Source: Hyphomicrobiales bacterium (GTDB taxonomy: Bacteria; Pseudomonadota; Alphaproteobacteria; Rhizobiales; Beijerinckiaceae). Taken from it: a DNA stretch of 64,000 nt. The stretch lies in NCBI GenBank assembly GCA_900470775.1, contig UCBZ01000017.1, positions 229,181 to 293,180 on the forward strand, read 5' to 3'. Positions within the stretch are counted from its first letter, which is position 1. Each line of letters opens with the position of its first letter. The translations under genes and the position numbers were made by a program. The notes under the pieces were generated by a model that was given only the letters and a program-made list of their open reading frames with translations, did no database searches and was not told the DNA's origin. This document shows positions 33,081 to 43,191 of this stretch, piece after piece.

Positions 33081-33637
33081 CAGTCGAAATACCGCGGCAG
33101 ATCGGCGAGGCGCGGATGCTTGCGGTCCTTGTCGGACAGGGTCAGCCGCTCGGCCGGCAGCCGCCAGTCGATGCCGAGTGCGGGATCGTCGAAGGCGAGA
33201 CCGTGATCATGGGCAGGCGCATAGGGCGCGCTGACCTTGTAGAGCACCTCGGTATCGGGCTCGAGCGTCACGAAGCCATGTGCGAAACCCGCCGGCACCA
33301 GCAGTTGCAGCCAGTTCTCGGCGGAAAGTTCGACGGCGACGGCCTTGCCGAAATCCGGCGAGGACGCGCGGATATCGACGGCGATGTCGAGGATGCACCC
33401 GCGCGGCACGCGGATCAGCTTGTCCTGCGCGAAGGGCGGCGACTGGAAATGCAGGCCGCGCAATGTGCCGACGACCGGCGAGAGCGAGTGGTTGTCCTGC
33501 ACGAAGTCATGGTCGATGCCGGCCTCGGCGAAGGCCTTGCGGCTATAGGTCTCCGAGAAGAAGCCGCGATGGTCGCCGAACTTCTTCAACTGGATGATCT
33601 TCACATCGCGCAGCGCGGTCGCTTCGACATGCAGCAT
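33080..33637 (-). CDS. rfbC: dTDP-4-dehydrorhamnose 3,5-epimerase
   Basis: A 185-residue cupin epimerase. Signature segments are 'HRGFFSETYSRKAFAEAG', 'VGTLRGLHFQSPPFAQDKLIRV', which contains the catalytic His, and 'VPAGFAHGFVTLEPDTEVLYKVSA', which includes the Tyr and the substrate-binding core. It epimerises dTDP-4-keto-6-deoxyglucose at C3 and C5. The ATG at 33637 has AAGGAAGG about 6 bp upstream, so the longer open frame reaching into rfbB is not used. The C-terminal 'LSDKDRKHPRLAD' tail is typical. Confidence 0.95.
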   Translation of the reverse strand: MLHVEATALRDVKIIQLKKFGDHRGFFSETYSRKAFAEAGIDHDFVQDNHSLSPVVGTLRGLHFQSPPFAQDKLIRVPRGCILDIAVDIRASSPDFGKAVAVELSAENWLQLLVPAGFAHGFVTLEPDTEVLYKVSAPYAPAHDHGLAFDDPALGIDWRLPAERLTLSDKDRKHPRLADLPRYFD

Positions 33638-33668
33638 GCTTTGCCTTCCTTTGGCGGCCCGGGGCCGT

Positions 33669-34730
33669 TCAGCCCGCGCCGAGCCGTTCTCCGCGATAGA
33701 CGCCGGACCGGATATCGCCCCACCAGCCGGCATTGGCCAGATACCATTCCACGGTACGGCGCAAGCCGCTCTCGAAACTCTGCTTCGGCGCCCAGCCGAG
33801 TTCACGCCCGATCTTGCCGGCGTCGATGGCATAGCGGGCGTCATGACCCGGCCGGTCCGTGACATAGGTGATCAGCCGCTCATGCGGACCGGCCGGATCG
33901 GGGCGCAATTCGTCCAGAAGCGCGCAGATCGTCCTGACCACATCGAGATTGGCCATCTCGTTGTCCCCGCCGATTGCATAGGTCTCGCCGGGTCTGCCCT
34001 TTTCGGCGACGAGCAGCAGTGCATCGGCATGGTCGTCGACATAAAGCCAGTCGCGCACATTGGCGCCGTTGCCATAGACCGGCAGCGGCTTACCCTCGAG
34101 CCCGTTGATGATCATCAGCGGGATCAGCTTCTCGGGGAAATGATACGGCCCGTAATTGTTCGAGCAGTTGGTGACCAGCGTCGGCAGGCCGTATGTGTGC
34201 TGCCAAGCCCGCACCAGATGGTCGGACGCGGCCTTCGAGGCCGAATAGGGCGAGGTTGGCTGGTAGGCCGTGTCCTCGCGGAAGAAGCCCTCCGCCCCCA
34301 GCGACCCGAAGACCTCGTCGGTCGAGATGTGGTGGAAGCGGAAGCGCTCGCGGCGTTCGCCATCGAGCCCGCGCCAATGGCGCAGCGCCTCCTGCAACAG
34401 GACGAAGCTGCCGACGATATTGGTGTCGATGAAGGCGGCAGGCCCATCGATCGAGCGATCGACATGGCTCTCGGCTGCCAGATGCATGACGATGTCAGGG
34501 TCGAACGAGGCAAACACCCCGCGCATCGCCTCGCCATCTCCGATATCGGCCTTTTCGAAGCGGAAGCGGGCATCGCCGGAGACGGACGCCAGCGAGGCCA
34601 TGTTGCCGGCATAGGTCAGCTTGTCGACGACGCAGACGCTGTGGCTGGTCTCCGCGATCAGCTTGCGCACCACGGCCGAGCCGATGAAGCCCGCGCCCCC
34701 GGTGACCAGAAATCTCAAAGATGCCGGCAA
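33669..34730 (-). CDS. rfbB: dTDP-glucose 4,6-dehydratase
   Basis: A ~350-residue extended SDR. It opens with '[16 protein letters not shown]' (NAD binding) and has '[18 protein letters not shown]', '[10 protein letters not shown]' with the Asp-Glu pair that drives dehydration, and '[13 protein letters not shown]' with Tyr-x3-Lys. It converts dTDP-glucose to dTDP-4-keto-6-deoxyglucose and is the first gene of the rfbBCDA operon. The start is a TTG: either 34730 or the TTG at 34718 (giving MRFLVTGG), and the second matches homologues better. No strong Shine-Dalgarno decides it. Confidence 0.95.
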   Translation of the reverse strand: MPASLRFLVTGGAGFIGSAVVRKLIAETSHSVCVVDKLTYAGNMASLASVSGDARFRFEKADIGDGEAMRGVFASFDPDIVMHLAAESHVDRSIDGPAAFIDTNIVGSFVLLQEALRHWRGLDGERRERFRFHHISTDEVFGSLGAEGFFREDTAYQPTSPYSASKAASDHLVRAWQHTYGLPTLVTNCSNNYGPYHFPEKLIPLMIINGLEGKPLPVYGNGANVRDWLYVDDHADALLLVAEKGRPGETYAIGGDNEMANLDVVRTICALLDELRPDPAGPHERLITYVTDRPGHDARYAIDAGKIGRELGWAPKQSFESGLRRTVEWYLANAGWWGDIRSGVYRGERLGAG

Positions 34731-34826
34731 TACCGCTCTCGCTCCCGTTCGGCGGGGATATAGGGGATTCCCTCGCTGATCGTAAACCCGACCGCGGCCG
34801 CGGCAGCCAGCGCGCTCACTTGCAGC

Positions 34827-35606
34827 TTACTTGCCCTGCCATTGTGGCGGCCTCTTGCCGAGGAAGGCTTCCATGCCCTCGCGGAAATCGGCACTGGTGT
34901 AGCACATCACCACGAGGTCATCCCCATCGTCCGGTACTGCGGCCTTCGCGAGCCGCCGGAGCGCCTCCTTCGTCGCCCGCATCGTCAGCGGCGCGTGGCC
35001 GGAGATGGTCGCGGCGAGTTCCCGCGCCCGCGCCATCAACGCGGCATGATCGGCGACGATTTCATTGAAGAAGCCAAGGCGATGGCCCTCATCGGCCCCG
35101 ACCAGCCGCGCCGTGAAGATGATGTCCTTGACCCGCGCCGGCCCAAGCAGCGCCGCGAGCCGGGCATAATTCGCCATCGACAGGCAGTTGCCGAGCGTCC
35201 GCGCGATCGGAAAGCCGAAGCGCGCCGACACCGTCGCGATCCTGATGTCGCAGGCGCAGGCGATGCTGCCGCCGCCACCTGTCACGGCGCCGGAGATCGC
35301 CGCGATGGTCGGGATCGGGCAGCTCTCAATCGCCGTAATGACGCGCTCGATCTCGCCCTCATAGGCGAGCGCATCCTCCGACGTGGCGAAGGCGCGGAAC
35401 TGCGAGATGTCGGTGCCAGCCGCGAAGGCCTGCTCGCCCGCGCCGGTGACGATCAGCACCTTTGGCGAGCCATAGGCGGCAGGATCGCCGCAGATCGCTG
35501 CCAGCCGCTCATACATCGCGAAGGTCAGCGCATTGCGCGCCTGCGGGCGGTTGAGCGTGATCGTGCCGATGCCAGCGTCGACGGAATAGAGGATTTCGTC
35601 GTCCAT
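34827..35606 (-). CDS. Enoyl-CoA hydratase/isomerase-family protein lacking the usual Glu pair
   Basis: A 259-residue crotonase-fold protein. CoA-binding and oxyanion-hole elements are present ('TLNRPQARNALTFAM', 'FAAGTDISQF', 'ISGAVTGGGGSIACACD'). Aligned to rat enoyl-CoA hydratase, catalytic Glu144 falls on Ser and Glu164 on Ile, so classical hydration is doubtful. Crotonase relatives without these glutamates include isomerases, decarboxylases and CoA-ester hydrolases. It lies 43 bp downstream of the peptide-transport ATPase gene on the same strand and may be read through from that operon, though a functional link is not obvious. Confidence 0.82.
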   Translation of the reverse strand: MDDEILYSVDAGIGTITLNRPQARNALTFAMYERLAAICGDPAAYGSPKVLIVTGAGEQAFAAGTDISQFRAFATSEDALAYEGEIERVITAIESCPIPTIAAISGAVTGGGGSIACACDIRIATVSARFGFPIARTLGNCLSMANYARLAALLGPARVKDIIFTARLVGADEGHRLGFFNEIVADHAALMARARELAATISGHAPLTMRATKEALRRLAKAAVPDDGDDLVVMCYTSADFREGMEAFLGKRPPQWQGK

Positions 35607-35649
35607 GGCGCTCGCTTCTCCCGGGCCGGAAAGGAGCGGGACTATCCGG

Positions 35650-37290
35650 TCAGGCCTGGACGGCGTCAACGGCCGCAAGGCCGGTTGCGAAATCCCGGCC
35701 CGGCGCGGCCTCGATCAGCGCGCGCGTATAGGCATGCGCCGGCGCGGAAAACACCTGCGCGGTCGCACCCTGCTCGACGATGACGCCCTTTTCCATCACC
35801 ACGATCCTGTCACAGATCTGCGCCGCGACCCGCAGGTCATGGGTGATGAACAGGATCGCCAGGTTGAAGCGCTCCTGCACATCCGCCAGCAACGCCAGAA
35901 CCTGCTTCTGCACGGAGACGTCGAGCGCCGAGACGGCCTCGTCGGCAATCAGGATCTCCGGCTCCATGGCGAGTGCACGCGCAATCGCGATGCGCTGGCG
36001 CTGGCCGCCGGAGAACTGATGCGGATAGCGTTCAAGCGCGTTGGGTTGCAGGCCGACCAACGCCATCAGGTCACGCGCCCGCTGCATCGCTTCCTTGGCG
36101 CCCAGACCGAAATTCATCGGCCCCTCGACGATCGAGGCCCCGACCGTGCGGCGCGGATTGAGCGAGCGGAACGGATCCTGGAAGACGACCTGGATCTTGC
36201 GCCGATAGGGTCGCAACCGCCCCTCCGACAGCTTGGCGATATCGATGTCCGGCACCAGGATCGAACCCTCGCTCGGCGGCATCAGCCGGGCGACGCAGCG
36301 CGCGACCGTCGTCTTGCCCGAGCCGGATTCGCCGACGATGCCGACGGTCTCACCGCGCCGGACCCTGATCGCCACGTCCTTTGCCGCATGCACGATGCGC
36401 GCCTTCGAAAACAGCGTCTTGGAGCCGTAGGTCTTGGCAAGACCGACCGTCTCCAGCGCCAGCGGCCCAAGCGCCGGCTTCCGGTCGGCCGGCTTGAGGC
36501 TGGGCACCGCAGCGATCAGCATCTGCGTATAAGGATGCTGCGGATGGGTCAGGATGTCTGCGGCCGGCCCCTGCTCGACGACGCGGCCCTTCTCCATCAC
36601 CACGACGCGGTCAGCGATCTCGGCAACGACGCCGAAATCATGGGTGATGAACAGAACGCCCGTCCCGCGCCGGCTCTGCATGTCCTTGATCAGCCGGAGG
36701 ATCTGCGCCTGCGTCGTGACGTCGAGCGCGGTCGTCGGCTCGTCGGCGATCAAAAGCGCCGGATCGAGGATCAGCGCGGCCGCGATCATCACGCGCTGGC
36801 GCTGGCCGCCCGAGATCTGGTGCGGATAGGAGGCGTGCATCCGCTCGGGCTCGGGCAGGCGCATCGATTCCAGCATGGCGAGAACCTGCGCGCGCCGCTC
36901 GGCCGGGCCGAGGTCGGTGTGGATACGCAGCACCTCCTCGATCTGGTCACCGATCGTCAGCACGGGGTTCAGCGCCGTCATCGGCTCCTGGAAGATCATC
37001 GCCATGCGGTCACCGCGCAGCGCCCGCAGCCGCTGCGGCGTGGCTGTGAGCAGATCCTCGCCTTCGAGCTTGATAGCGCCGGCGACAGGCTTCAGTGCCT
37101 TGGCCAGCAGACCCATCACGGAAAAGGCGGTGACCGACTTGCCCGAGCCGGATTCGCCGACGACGCAGACGATTTCGCCGGCCGCGACGCTGAGCGAGAC
37201 GTCGTCGACGGCGCGTGCCCTGTCGCCGCCGCCGGGCAGCGCGATGCTGAGGCCCGCGATCTCGAGGACGGGTGTCTGCGCGTTGCTCAT
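35650..37290 (-). CDS. Dipeptide/oligopeptide ABC transporter, fused dual ATPase (DppD-DppF type)
   Basis: A 546-residue protein with two complete ABC domains. The first has GESGSGKS (residues ~46-53), signature '[11 protein letters not shown]' and '[14 protein letters not shown]'. The second has GESGSGKTT, '[11 protein letters not shown]' and '[14 protein letters not shown]'. The extra C-terminal segment after the first domain ('[15 protein letters not shown]') is the oligopeptide-specific tail, and the fused form is often called GsiA- or YejF-like. It powers import with the two permeases encoded just upstream. The ATG overlaps the dppC-type stop by 4 bp. Confidence 0.93.
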   Translation of the reverse strand: MSNAQTPVLEIAGLSIALPGGGDRARAVDDVSLSVAAGEIVCVVGESGSGKSVTAFSVMGLLAKALKPVAGAIKLEGEDLLTATPQRLRALRGDRMAMIFQEPMTALNPVLTIGDQIEEVLRIHTDLGPAERRAQVLAMLESMRLPEPERMHASYPHQISGGQRQRVMIAAALILDPALLIADEPTTALDVTTQAQILRLIKDMQSRRGTGVLFITHDFGVVAEIADRVVVMEKGRVVEQGPAADILTHPQHPYTQMLIAAVPSLKPADRKPALGPLALETVGLAKTYGSKTLFSKARIVHAAKDVAIRVRRGETVGIVGESGSGKTTVARCVARLMPPSEGSILVPDIDIAKLSEGRLRPYRRKIQVVFQDPFRSLNPRRTVGASIVEGPMNFGLGAKEAMQRARDLMALVGLQPNALERYPHQFSGGQRQRIAIARALAMEPEILIADEAVSALDVSVQKQVLALLADVQERFNLAILFITHDLRVAAQICDRIVVMEKGVIVEQGATAQVFSAPAHAYTRALIEAAPGRDFATGLAAVDAVQA

Positions 37291-38213
37291 CGTCCAGCCA
37301 TCTTGGGATCGAGCGTATCGCGCAGGCCATCGCCCAGCATGTTCACCGCCAGCACGGTGATGCCGAGGAAGATGCCGGGATAGAGGATGTTGTGCGGGAA
37401 GACGCGGAACAGGTTGCGCCCCTCGGCCATGATGTTGCCCCAGGTCGGGATTTCCGGGGGTATGCCGATGCCGAGGAAAGACAGGATCGCCTCCACCAGG
37501 ATCGCCGAGGCCGCGATGAAGGTGCCCTGGACGATCAGCGGCGCGATCGTGTTGGGGAGGATGTGGCGGATCATCAGCTGGGGCAGGCGCGTGCCGGCCA
37601 TGATCGCAGCCTCGACATAGGGCTCCTCGCGCACCGACAGCACGATCGAGCGCACCACCCGCACGACGCGCGGGATCTCCGGCACGATGATCGCGATGAT
37701 CACAGCGGTCAGGCCGCTGCGGAACAGCGAGACCACGGCGATCGCGAGCAGGATGCCCGGTATCGCCATCAGCCCGTCCATGAAGCGCATGATGACGCCG
37801 TCCAGCGGGCGCACATAGCCTGCGATCAGCCCGATCACGAGGCCGATCGCGATCGAGACCGACGCCACCGAGACGGCGATCAGCAGCGAGACCCGCGCGC
37901 CATAGACGACGCGGCTATAGACGTCGCGGCCGAGCGAATCCGTGCCCATGCGGTGCTTGAAGGTCGTCGTCGAGCCGTCATCGGCGCGGATCGTCCGCTC
38001 GAAGCCGGGCACGCGGTTGCGCGTGCTGGGGTTGATCGCGGTCGGGTCGAGCGTGCCGAGCCAGGGCGCGAACAGGCCGAGCAGCGTCATCAGCATCAGC
38101 ACGGTACCGCCGATCGCGACGACCGGGTTGCGGACGAGCCGCATCAGCACGGTCCGGGCCGGAGCCACCGGCTCGGCCGCGATTGGGGCGAGAAGGCTGG
38201 GTTCAGCGCTCAA
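37287..38213 (-). CDS. Dipeptide-type ABC transporter permease (DppC family)
   Basis: A 308-residue inner-membrane protein with about six membrane segments and a long N-terminal extension of roughly 25 residues. Typical DppC features are '[24 protein letters not shown]', '[28 protein letters not shown]' and the EAA-loop '[23 protein letters not shown]'. It overlaps its neighbours by 4 bp on both sides, so translation is coupled across permease, permease and ATPase. Confidence 0.93.
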   Translation of the reverse strand: MSAEPSLLAPIAAEPVAPARTVLMRLVRNPVVAIGGTVLMLMTLLGLFAPWLGTLDPTAINPSTRNRVPGFERTIRADDGSTTTFKHRMGTDSLGRDVYSRVVYGARVSLLIAVSVASVSIAIGLVIGLIAGYVRPLDGVIMRFMDGLMAIPGILLAIAVVSLFRSGLTAVIIAIIVPEIPRVVRVVRSIVLSVREEPYVEAAIMAGTRLPQLMIRHILPNTIAPLIVQGTFIAASAILVEAILSFLGIGIPPEIPTWGNIMAEGRNLFRVFPHNILYPGIFLGITVLAVNMLGDGLRDTLDPKMAGR

Positions 38214-39151
38214 TAGCGGATCCTCGGGTCGAACAGGCTGTAGGCAAGGTCGATCAGCAGATTGATGCCGACATAGACGCCCGAGAACAGCAGGATGACG
38301 GCCTGGATCGTCGGATAGTCGCGCGCCAGCACGGCATCGACGGTGAGGCGCCCGAGGCCGGGGATCGAGAACACGCTCTCCGTCACCACCACGCCGCCGA
38401 TCAACAGCGCGATGCCGATGCCGACAACGGTAACGATCGGCACCGCCGCGTTCTTCAGCGCGTGGCGGAACAGGATCTTGCGCTCGACCTGCCCCTTGGC
38501 GCGCGCGGTGCGGATGTAATCCTCGTTCAGCACCTCGAGCACGCTGGCGCGCGTCATCCGCGCGATCAGCGCGATGTAGATCACCGACAAGGTCACCGCC
38601 GGCAAAACCAGCCGCTGCAAGAAGCCGCCGAACCCGCCCGAGAGCGGCTGGTAGCCCTGCACGGGGAACCAGCCCAGTGTGATCGCGAAGACGTAGATCA
38701 GGGCATAGCCGATGACGAAGACCGGCACCGAGAAGCCCAGCACCGAGAAGCCCATCACGACGCGGTCGATCCAGGAGCCGTGCTTGTAGGCGGCGAGCAC
38801 GCCGAGCGGGATCGCAACGCTGATCGCGATCAGCATCGTCGCGAAGGCGAGCGACAGGGTCGGCTCGATCCGCCCCACAATGAGCTCCCCGATCGGCTTC
38901 TTGAAGAAGAAGCTCTCGCCGAGATTGCCCTGGAACAGGTTGCCGGCCCAGATCGCGAACTGCGCCAGGATCGGCTGGTCGAGCCCGAGCCGGTTGCGGA
39001 TCAGCGCGATCTGCTCGGTCGTGGCGTTGTCGCCGGCGATGACCGCCGCCGGATCGCCCGGCGTCAGCCGCAGCATCAGGAAGACGAGGACGGCGACGAT
39101 CACGAGGACCGGGATCGTCGCCAGCAGGCGCCGCAGGATGTAGCCGAGCAT
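38210..39151 (-). CDS. Dipeptide-type ABC transporter permease (DppB family)
   Basis: A 313-residue membrane protein. It begins 'MLGYILRRLLATIPVLVIVAVLVF', the family's first segment. It continues with 'LRLTPGDPAAVIAGDNATTEQ' and the EAA region 'YIRTARAKGQVERKILFRHALKN'. The C-terminal '[35 protein letters not shown]' is diagnostic for DppB. It follows the binding-protein gene by 33 bp. The partner of the preceding DppC-type protein, it forms the channel for peptides or another solute delivered by the 39185-40753 gene product. Confidence 0.93.
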   Translation of the reverse strand: MLGYILRRLLATIPVLVIVAVLVFLMLRLTPGDPAAVIAGDNATTEQIALIRNRLGLDQPILAQFAIWAGNLFQGNLGESFFFKKPIGELIVGRIEPTLSLAFATMLIAISVAIPLGVLAAYKHGSWIDRVVMGFSVLGFSVPVFVIGYALIYVFAITLGWFPVQGYQPLSGGFGGFLQRLVLPAVTLSVIYIALIARMTRASVLEVLNEDYIRTARAKGQVERKILFRHALKNAAVPIVTVVGIGIALLIGGVVVTESVFSIPGLGRLTVDAVLARDYPTIQAVILLFSGVYVGINLLIDLAYSLFDPRIRY

Positions 39152-39184
39152 CAGCGCCGGTTCCGTGCGATCAGCGTCGCCACC

Positions 39185-40753
39185 TCACTTCTTCTCGACG
39201 TTCCAGAACACCGGAGCCGGCGCCGTCAGGATACCGGACAGGTTCTTACGCGCCGCGATCGGCACATTGTACTGGCCAAGATGGACATGCGTCACGACCT
39301 CGCGCCAGCGCATCTGCACGGCTTCGGCGATGACCTTCTGCTTGGCCGGATCGGGCTCGCGGGCGAAATCGTCGCGCAGCTTTTCCATCTGCTCGTCGCA
39401 GGGCCAGCCGAAGGCGGCCTTGTCGCAGCTCGCATTGAAGAAGCCCGCCATCACCGGGTTGAGGATGTCGGCCGAGACCCAGGAGGTCTGCATCAGGTTC
39501 CAGCCACCCTTGTCGACCGGGTCCTTGCGGACGCGACGCGACACCACCGTCTGCCAGTCCGAGGATTGCATATCGACCTTGAAGCCGCCCTTCTCGAGAA
39601 GTTGCTTGGCGACGGGGCCGAGGTTGGTCAGCGACTGCAGGTCGGTCGAATGCAGGAGCACGATCGGCTTGCCGTCGTAGCCGGCTTCCTTCAACAGCTC
39701 CTGCGATTTCTTGAAGTTCGACTCGAGCAATCCCTCCATGCCCTTCTCGCTGGCGAGCGGCGTCTTGCAGACGAACATCGCCTTGCAGGCGTCGTAATAC
39801 TCGGGATTGCCGACCGTCGCTTCGAGGAAGTCCTTCTGGTTGAGCGCATAGGTCACGGCCTGGCGCACCTTCGGATTGTCGAAGGGCGGCTGGGTGTGAT
39901 TGAAGCGCATCGTGTATTGCAGGCCGAGCGGGTTGTAGTTCCACAGCTTGATGTTTTTATCGCCCTGCACCAGCGGGATCAGATCGAAAGCCGGCTGCTC
40001 GACCATGTCGATCTCGCCGGCGAGCAGGGCGTTCACGGCCTGCTGCTGGTCGGCCACAGCGAGCCACTCGACGCGGTCGATCTTCGCGACCTTGCCGCCC
40101 GCGAGGCCCGAGGCCGGCTCCGCGCGGGGCTTGTAGTCCTTGAACTTGGTGTAGACGATCTTGTCGCCCGGCTTCCATTCGTCCTGCTTGAGCACGAAGG
40201 GGCCGGAACCGATGAACTCCGAAATCTGCGTATTCGGATCGGTCTTCGCCACGCGCTCCGGCATCATGAACGGCACGTTGGACGAGGGCTTGCCGAGGCC
40301 GAAGATCAGCAGCCCGGTCGGCGACTTCAACTTCACAGTGAAGCTCTTGGCATCGTCGGCCGCGATCGTGTCGACGAAGGTCATCAGCTTCTGGCCGACA
40401 GGATCCTTGGCGGACCAGCGCTTGATCGAGGCGATGCAGTCCTCCGGCGTCACCGGCTTGCCGTCATGCCAGACGAGACCGTCGCGCAGCGTGAACTTGT
40501 AGGTCAGCTTGTCCGGTGACTCGGTGAAGCTGTCGACCATCTGAGGCTTGATCGCGCCGGCCTCGTCCATCGCGAACAGCGTGTCGTAGATCATGTAGCC
40601 GTGGTTGCGGACGATATAGGCGGTCGTCCAGATCGGATCGACGATCTTGACGTCGGAGTGCATCACCACCTTCAGCGTGGTCTGCGCCTGTGCGAGCGAG
40701 GCGCCGGCAATGATTGCCGCCGCTGCCACCAGTGATTTCAAACGCCATGCCAT
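39185..40753 (-). CDS. ABC transporter substrate-binding protein, family 5 (peptide/nickel type)
   Basis: A 522-residue periplasmic binding protein with a Sec signal peptide (RLKSLVAAAAIIAGASLAQAQT). Family-5 landmarks are 'YKFTLRDGLVWHDGKPVTPEDC', 'GSGPFVLKQDEWKPGDKIVY', 'FNHTQPPFDNPKVRQAVTYAL' and 'LLKEAGYDGKPIVLLH'. Ligands in this family range from di- and oligopeptides to glutathione and opines. The operon also encodes M20 and M81 hydrolases, which suggests a peptide-like or N-acylated amino-acid ligand. It is the first transport gene and lies 88 bp downstream of the M20 hydrolase gene. Confidence 0.92.
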   Translation of the reverse strand: MAWRLKSLVAAAAIIAGASLAQAQTTLKVVMHSDVKIVDPIWTTAYIVRNHGYMIYDTLFAMDEAGAIKPQMVDSFTESPDKLTYKFTLRDGLVWHDGKPVTPEDCIASIKRWSAKDPVGQKLMTFVDTIAADDAKSFTVKLKSPTGLLIFGLGKPSSNVPFMMPERVAKTDPNTQISEFIGSGPFVLKQDEWKPGDKIVYTKFKDYKPRAEPASGLAGGKVAKIDRVEWLAVADQQQAVNALLAGEIDMVEQPAFDLIPLVQGDKNIKLWNYNPLGLQYTMRFNHTQPPFDNPKVRQAVTYALNQKDFLEATVGNPEYYDACKAMFVCKTPLASEKGMEGLLESNFKKSQELLKEAGYDGKPIVLLHSTDLQSLTNLGPVAKQLLEKGGFKVDMQSSDWQTVVSRRVRKDPVDKGGWNLMQTSWVSADILNPVMAGFFNASCDKAAFGWPCDEQMEKLRDDFAREPDPAKQKVIAEAVQMRWREVVTHVHLGQYNVPIAARKNLSGILTAPAPVFWNVEKK

Positions 40754-40841
40754 GATGCGATCCCCTCACCCGTTTCAGTGATATATTTCGTCCGCCGATG
40801 CATGCAGGCTGCCACGAGCAAGCCATGCTGGCCCGCAGCAC

Positions 40842-41996
40842 TCATGCGGTCAACCGCGCCAGCAGCCCGGCCATCAGCCTTGTCCGCTGCGCCAGGCTCT
40901 CGACCTCGATATGCTCTTCCAGCGTATGGTAGCCGGCTCCGAGCAGGCCCAGCCCGTCGAGCGAGGCAATGCCCTCGGCGCCGGTGAAATTCGCGTCGGA
41001 ACCACCCCCGGCCGAGCCATGCTCCAGCGTCCAGCCGAGTTCGCCGGCGATCCCGCGCGCCAGCCCGAACAGCTTCAGCGTCTCCGCGTTCGGCTCCCAG
41101 ACCGGGCGGGTGACGCCGCGCGTCACGGTGAAGCGCGTCCCGTCTTCATTCTGCGTCGTCAGCGCCAACATGCGCTCGACGCCACGGTCGAGATCCTCCT
41201 GCCTCTTTGCCATGCTCAGCGCCTCGGCCCGGCAGGTCGTCGGCACGCAATTGACCCATTGCCCGCCCGAGATCACGCCGACGCTGAAGGTGCAGTCCTC
41301 GTCGGTCATTGCCTCGATCGCGAGAAGCTGCGTCGCCATCATGCTGATCGCCGAGCGCCCATTCTTCAGCTGCGATCCCGCATGGCTCGGCCTGCCCTCG
41401 GCGAGCAGGTTGAAGCGCGCGATCGCGTAGCGGCCGGTGACGAGGCCATTGCCCGGCCGGCCGGGCTCCGGCACCAGGATGAAGCGGTGTTTGCGCGCCT
41501 CCGCCATGATGATCTCGCGCGTGCCGGGGCTGCCGATCTCCTCGTCGCTGGTGAAGAGCACACTGATCGGCAGCGGCGTCTCGACCCCGGCCTTCGCCAG
41601 CGCGACGATCGCCTGCAGGCCGGCATAGGCGCCACCCTTCATGTCGAGGATGCCCGGCCCGTAGCACCGCGAGCCGTCGCGCTTGAACGGGAGCATCTTC
41701 AGCGTGCCGACCGGATGGACCGTGTCGAGATGCGACATCACCAGGAAGCCGGGCTCACTCCGACGCGGATGCGGGAAATCGCCGCGCACGCAATCGCCAA
41801 GACCCGGCGGGCCGGGAATGCGCGTCACCACCGCACCGGCGGCAGCCAGTTCGGCAGCAGCCAGATCCATCATCCGGTTGACGGCGGCGGGGTCGAAGGT
41901 TGGGCTCTCGCATTCGATCCAGGGACGCAAGCCCGCAAGCAGCGTATCGGTATCGAGCGGCAGATCGGCAGGGCGGAAATCGGCAGGCATCGTCAT
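40842..41996 (-). CDS. M20-family metallopeptidase (ArgE/CPG2 type)
   Basis: A 384-residue dinuclear-zinc peptidase. Metal and catalytic motifs are 'VMSHLDTVHPVGT' (first His and Asp), 'GPGILDMKGGAYAGL' (bridging Asp), 'TSDEEIGSPGTR' (catalytic Glu pair) and 'VPEPGRPGNGLV'. The layout is that of glutamate carboxypeptidase CPG2, which cleaves N-acyl or N-folyl bonds to C-terminal glutamate; related enzymes deacylate amino acids. Start choice: ATG at 41996, or GTG at 42005, which would overlap the upstream stop as GTGA. It sits between the M20D amidohydrolase and the ABC importer, so imported conjugates are likely hydrolysed here. Confidence 0.9.
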   Translation of the reverse strand: MTMPADFRPADLPLDTDTLLAGLRPWIECESPTFDPAAVNRMMDLAAAELAAAGAVVTRIPGPPGLGDCVRGDFPHPRRSEPGFLVMSHLDTVHPVGTLKMLPFKRDGSRCYGPGILDMKGGAYAGLQAIVALAKAGVETPLPISVLFTSDEEIGSPGTREIIMAEARKHRFILVPEPGRPGNGLVTGRYAIARFNLLAEGRPSHAGSQLKNGRSAISMMATQLLAIEAMTDEDCTFSVGVISGGQWVNCVPTTCRAEALSMAKRQEDLDRGVERMLALTTQNEDGTRFTVTRGVTRPVWEPNAETLKLFGLARGIAGELGWTLEHGSAGGGSDANFTGAEGIASLDGLGLLGAGYHTLEEHIEVESLAQRTRLMAGLLARLTA

Positions 41997-42001
41997 CGAG
42001 T

Positions 42002-43162
42002 TCACGCTACCGTCCGTGTCTCGACGAGGCGCGCCAGCAGGCTCGCCCCCACCGGCAGGATGCCGTCATCGAGCACGAAGGCCGGGTTGTGGACCGGCAC
42101 GCTGCCGGCGTGGCCGACCCAGGCATAGGCGCCGGGCACCACGCGCAGCATGTCGGCGAAGTCCTCGCTGCCCATCACGGGCTTGGGCTCGGTCAGAACA
42201 TTCTCCGCGCCGACGATCTCGGCGGCGACGGCAGCGGTCGCGACCGCCTGCGCCGGGTGGTTGACCAGCACGTCGAAGATGCCGCGGATATCGACATCGA
42301 TCTGCACGCCGAAGCTCAGCGCCATGCCGGCTGCGATCTCGCGCATGCGCTCGCGGATCAGCTTGGCGATCTCCGGCGAGAAGGTACGGACCGTGCCGGC
42401 GAGCGCGGCCTCCTCCGGGATCACATTGTAGGCCGAGCCGGCATGAATCTGCGTGATCGAGAGGACGGCGGCCTCGCGCGGATCGGCGTTGCGGCTGACG
42501 ATCGTCTGCAGCGCCGCCGCCAGCGAGATCGCGACGATGACCGGATCGCGCCCGACATGCGGCATCGCGCCATGGCTGCCCTTGCCGGTGATCTTGATGT
42601 CGAAGAAATCGGCACCCGCCATCGCCGCGCCGGGAAAGACCGCGATCTGGCCGGGGTCGAGATTGGGCGCGTTGTGGATGCCGTAGATCTCGTCGCAGGG
42701 GAAGCGCTCGAACAGATTGTCGGCGAGCATGGCGCGAGCCCCGCCCAGCCCCTCCTCCGCCGGCTGGAACACGAACACGGCCGTGCCGGCGAAGCCCCGG
42801 TTCTCGGCGAGATAGCGCGCGGCGCCGAGCAGCATGGTGGTGTGGCCGTCATGGCCGCAGGCATGCATCCGGCCGGGAATGGTCGAGCGCCAGGGCAGGT
42901 TCGTGGTCTCGTCCATCGGCAGCGCGTCCATGTCGGCGCGCAGGCCGATGCGCCGGCCCGGCCCGCCAGTGCCATGGAGAATGCCGACGACGCCTGTGCC
43001 GCCGATGCCGCAATGCACCTCGATGCCCCAGGAGGTCAGTTTCTCGGCGACGATGCCCGAGGTCCGAACCTCCTCGAAGCCGATCTCGGGATGAGCGTGG
43101 ATGTCGCGACGGATGGCGATGAGGTCATCCTTGAAGGCATCGATCTCGGGAAGCGCGGGCAT
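42002..43162 (-). CDS. M20D amidohydrolase (hippurate hydrolase / IAA-amino-acid hydrolase type)
   Basis: A 386-residue member of the M20D group. Signature motifs are 'RRDIHAHPEIGFEE', 'GLRADMDALPM', 'HACGHDGHTTMLLGAA' with metal-binding Cys and His, 'FQPAEEGLGGARAM' with the catalytic Glu pair, and 'GSHGAMPHVGRDP' in the dimerisation domain. It would cleave N-acyl or N-aroyl amino acids in the cytoplasm. It lies 29 bp after the M81 gene and runs directly into the CPG2-type gene. Having two M20 enzymes of different subgroups beside one importer suggests stepwise degradation of an acylated dipeptide or similar conjugate. Confidence 0.92.
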   Translation of the reverse strand: MPALPEIDAFKDDLIAIRRDIHAHPEIGFEEVRTSGIVAEKLTSWGIEVHCGIGGTGVVGILHGTGGPGRRIGLRADMDALPMDETTNLPWRSTIPGRMHACGHDGHTTMLLGAARYLAENRGFAGTAVFVFQPAEEGLGGARAMLADNLFERFPCDEIYGIHNAPNLDPGQIAVFPGAAMAGADFFDIKITGKGSHGAMPHVGRDPVIVAISLAAALQTIVSRNADPREAAVLSITQIHAGSAYNVIPEEAALAGTVRTFSPEIAKLIRERMREIAAGMALSFGVQIDVDIRGIFDVLVNHPAQAVATAAVAAEIVGAENVLTEPKPVMGSEDFADMLRVVPGAYAWVGHAGSVPVHNPAFVLDDGILPVGASLLARLVETRTVA

Positions 43163-43191
43163 GCGGGATGAACTCCGGAAGGGGGAGGTGG

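Noticed and set aside
38183-40519. Very long open frame (778 codons) on the plus strand opposite the peptide-importer genes
   Set aside because: It lies antisense to well-supported DppB-type and binding-protein genes, is rich in His, Arg, Gln and Asp in the pattern of a GC-rich mirror frame, and has no recognisable domain.
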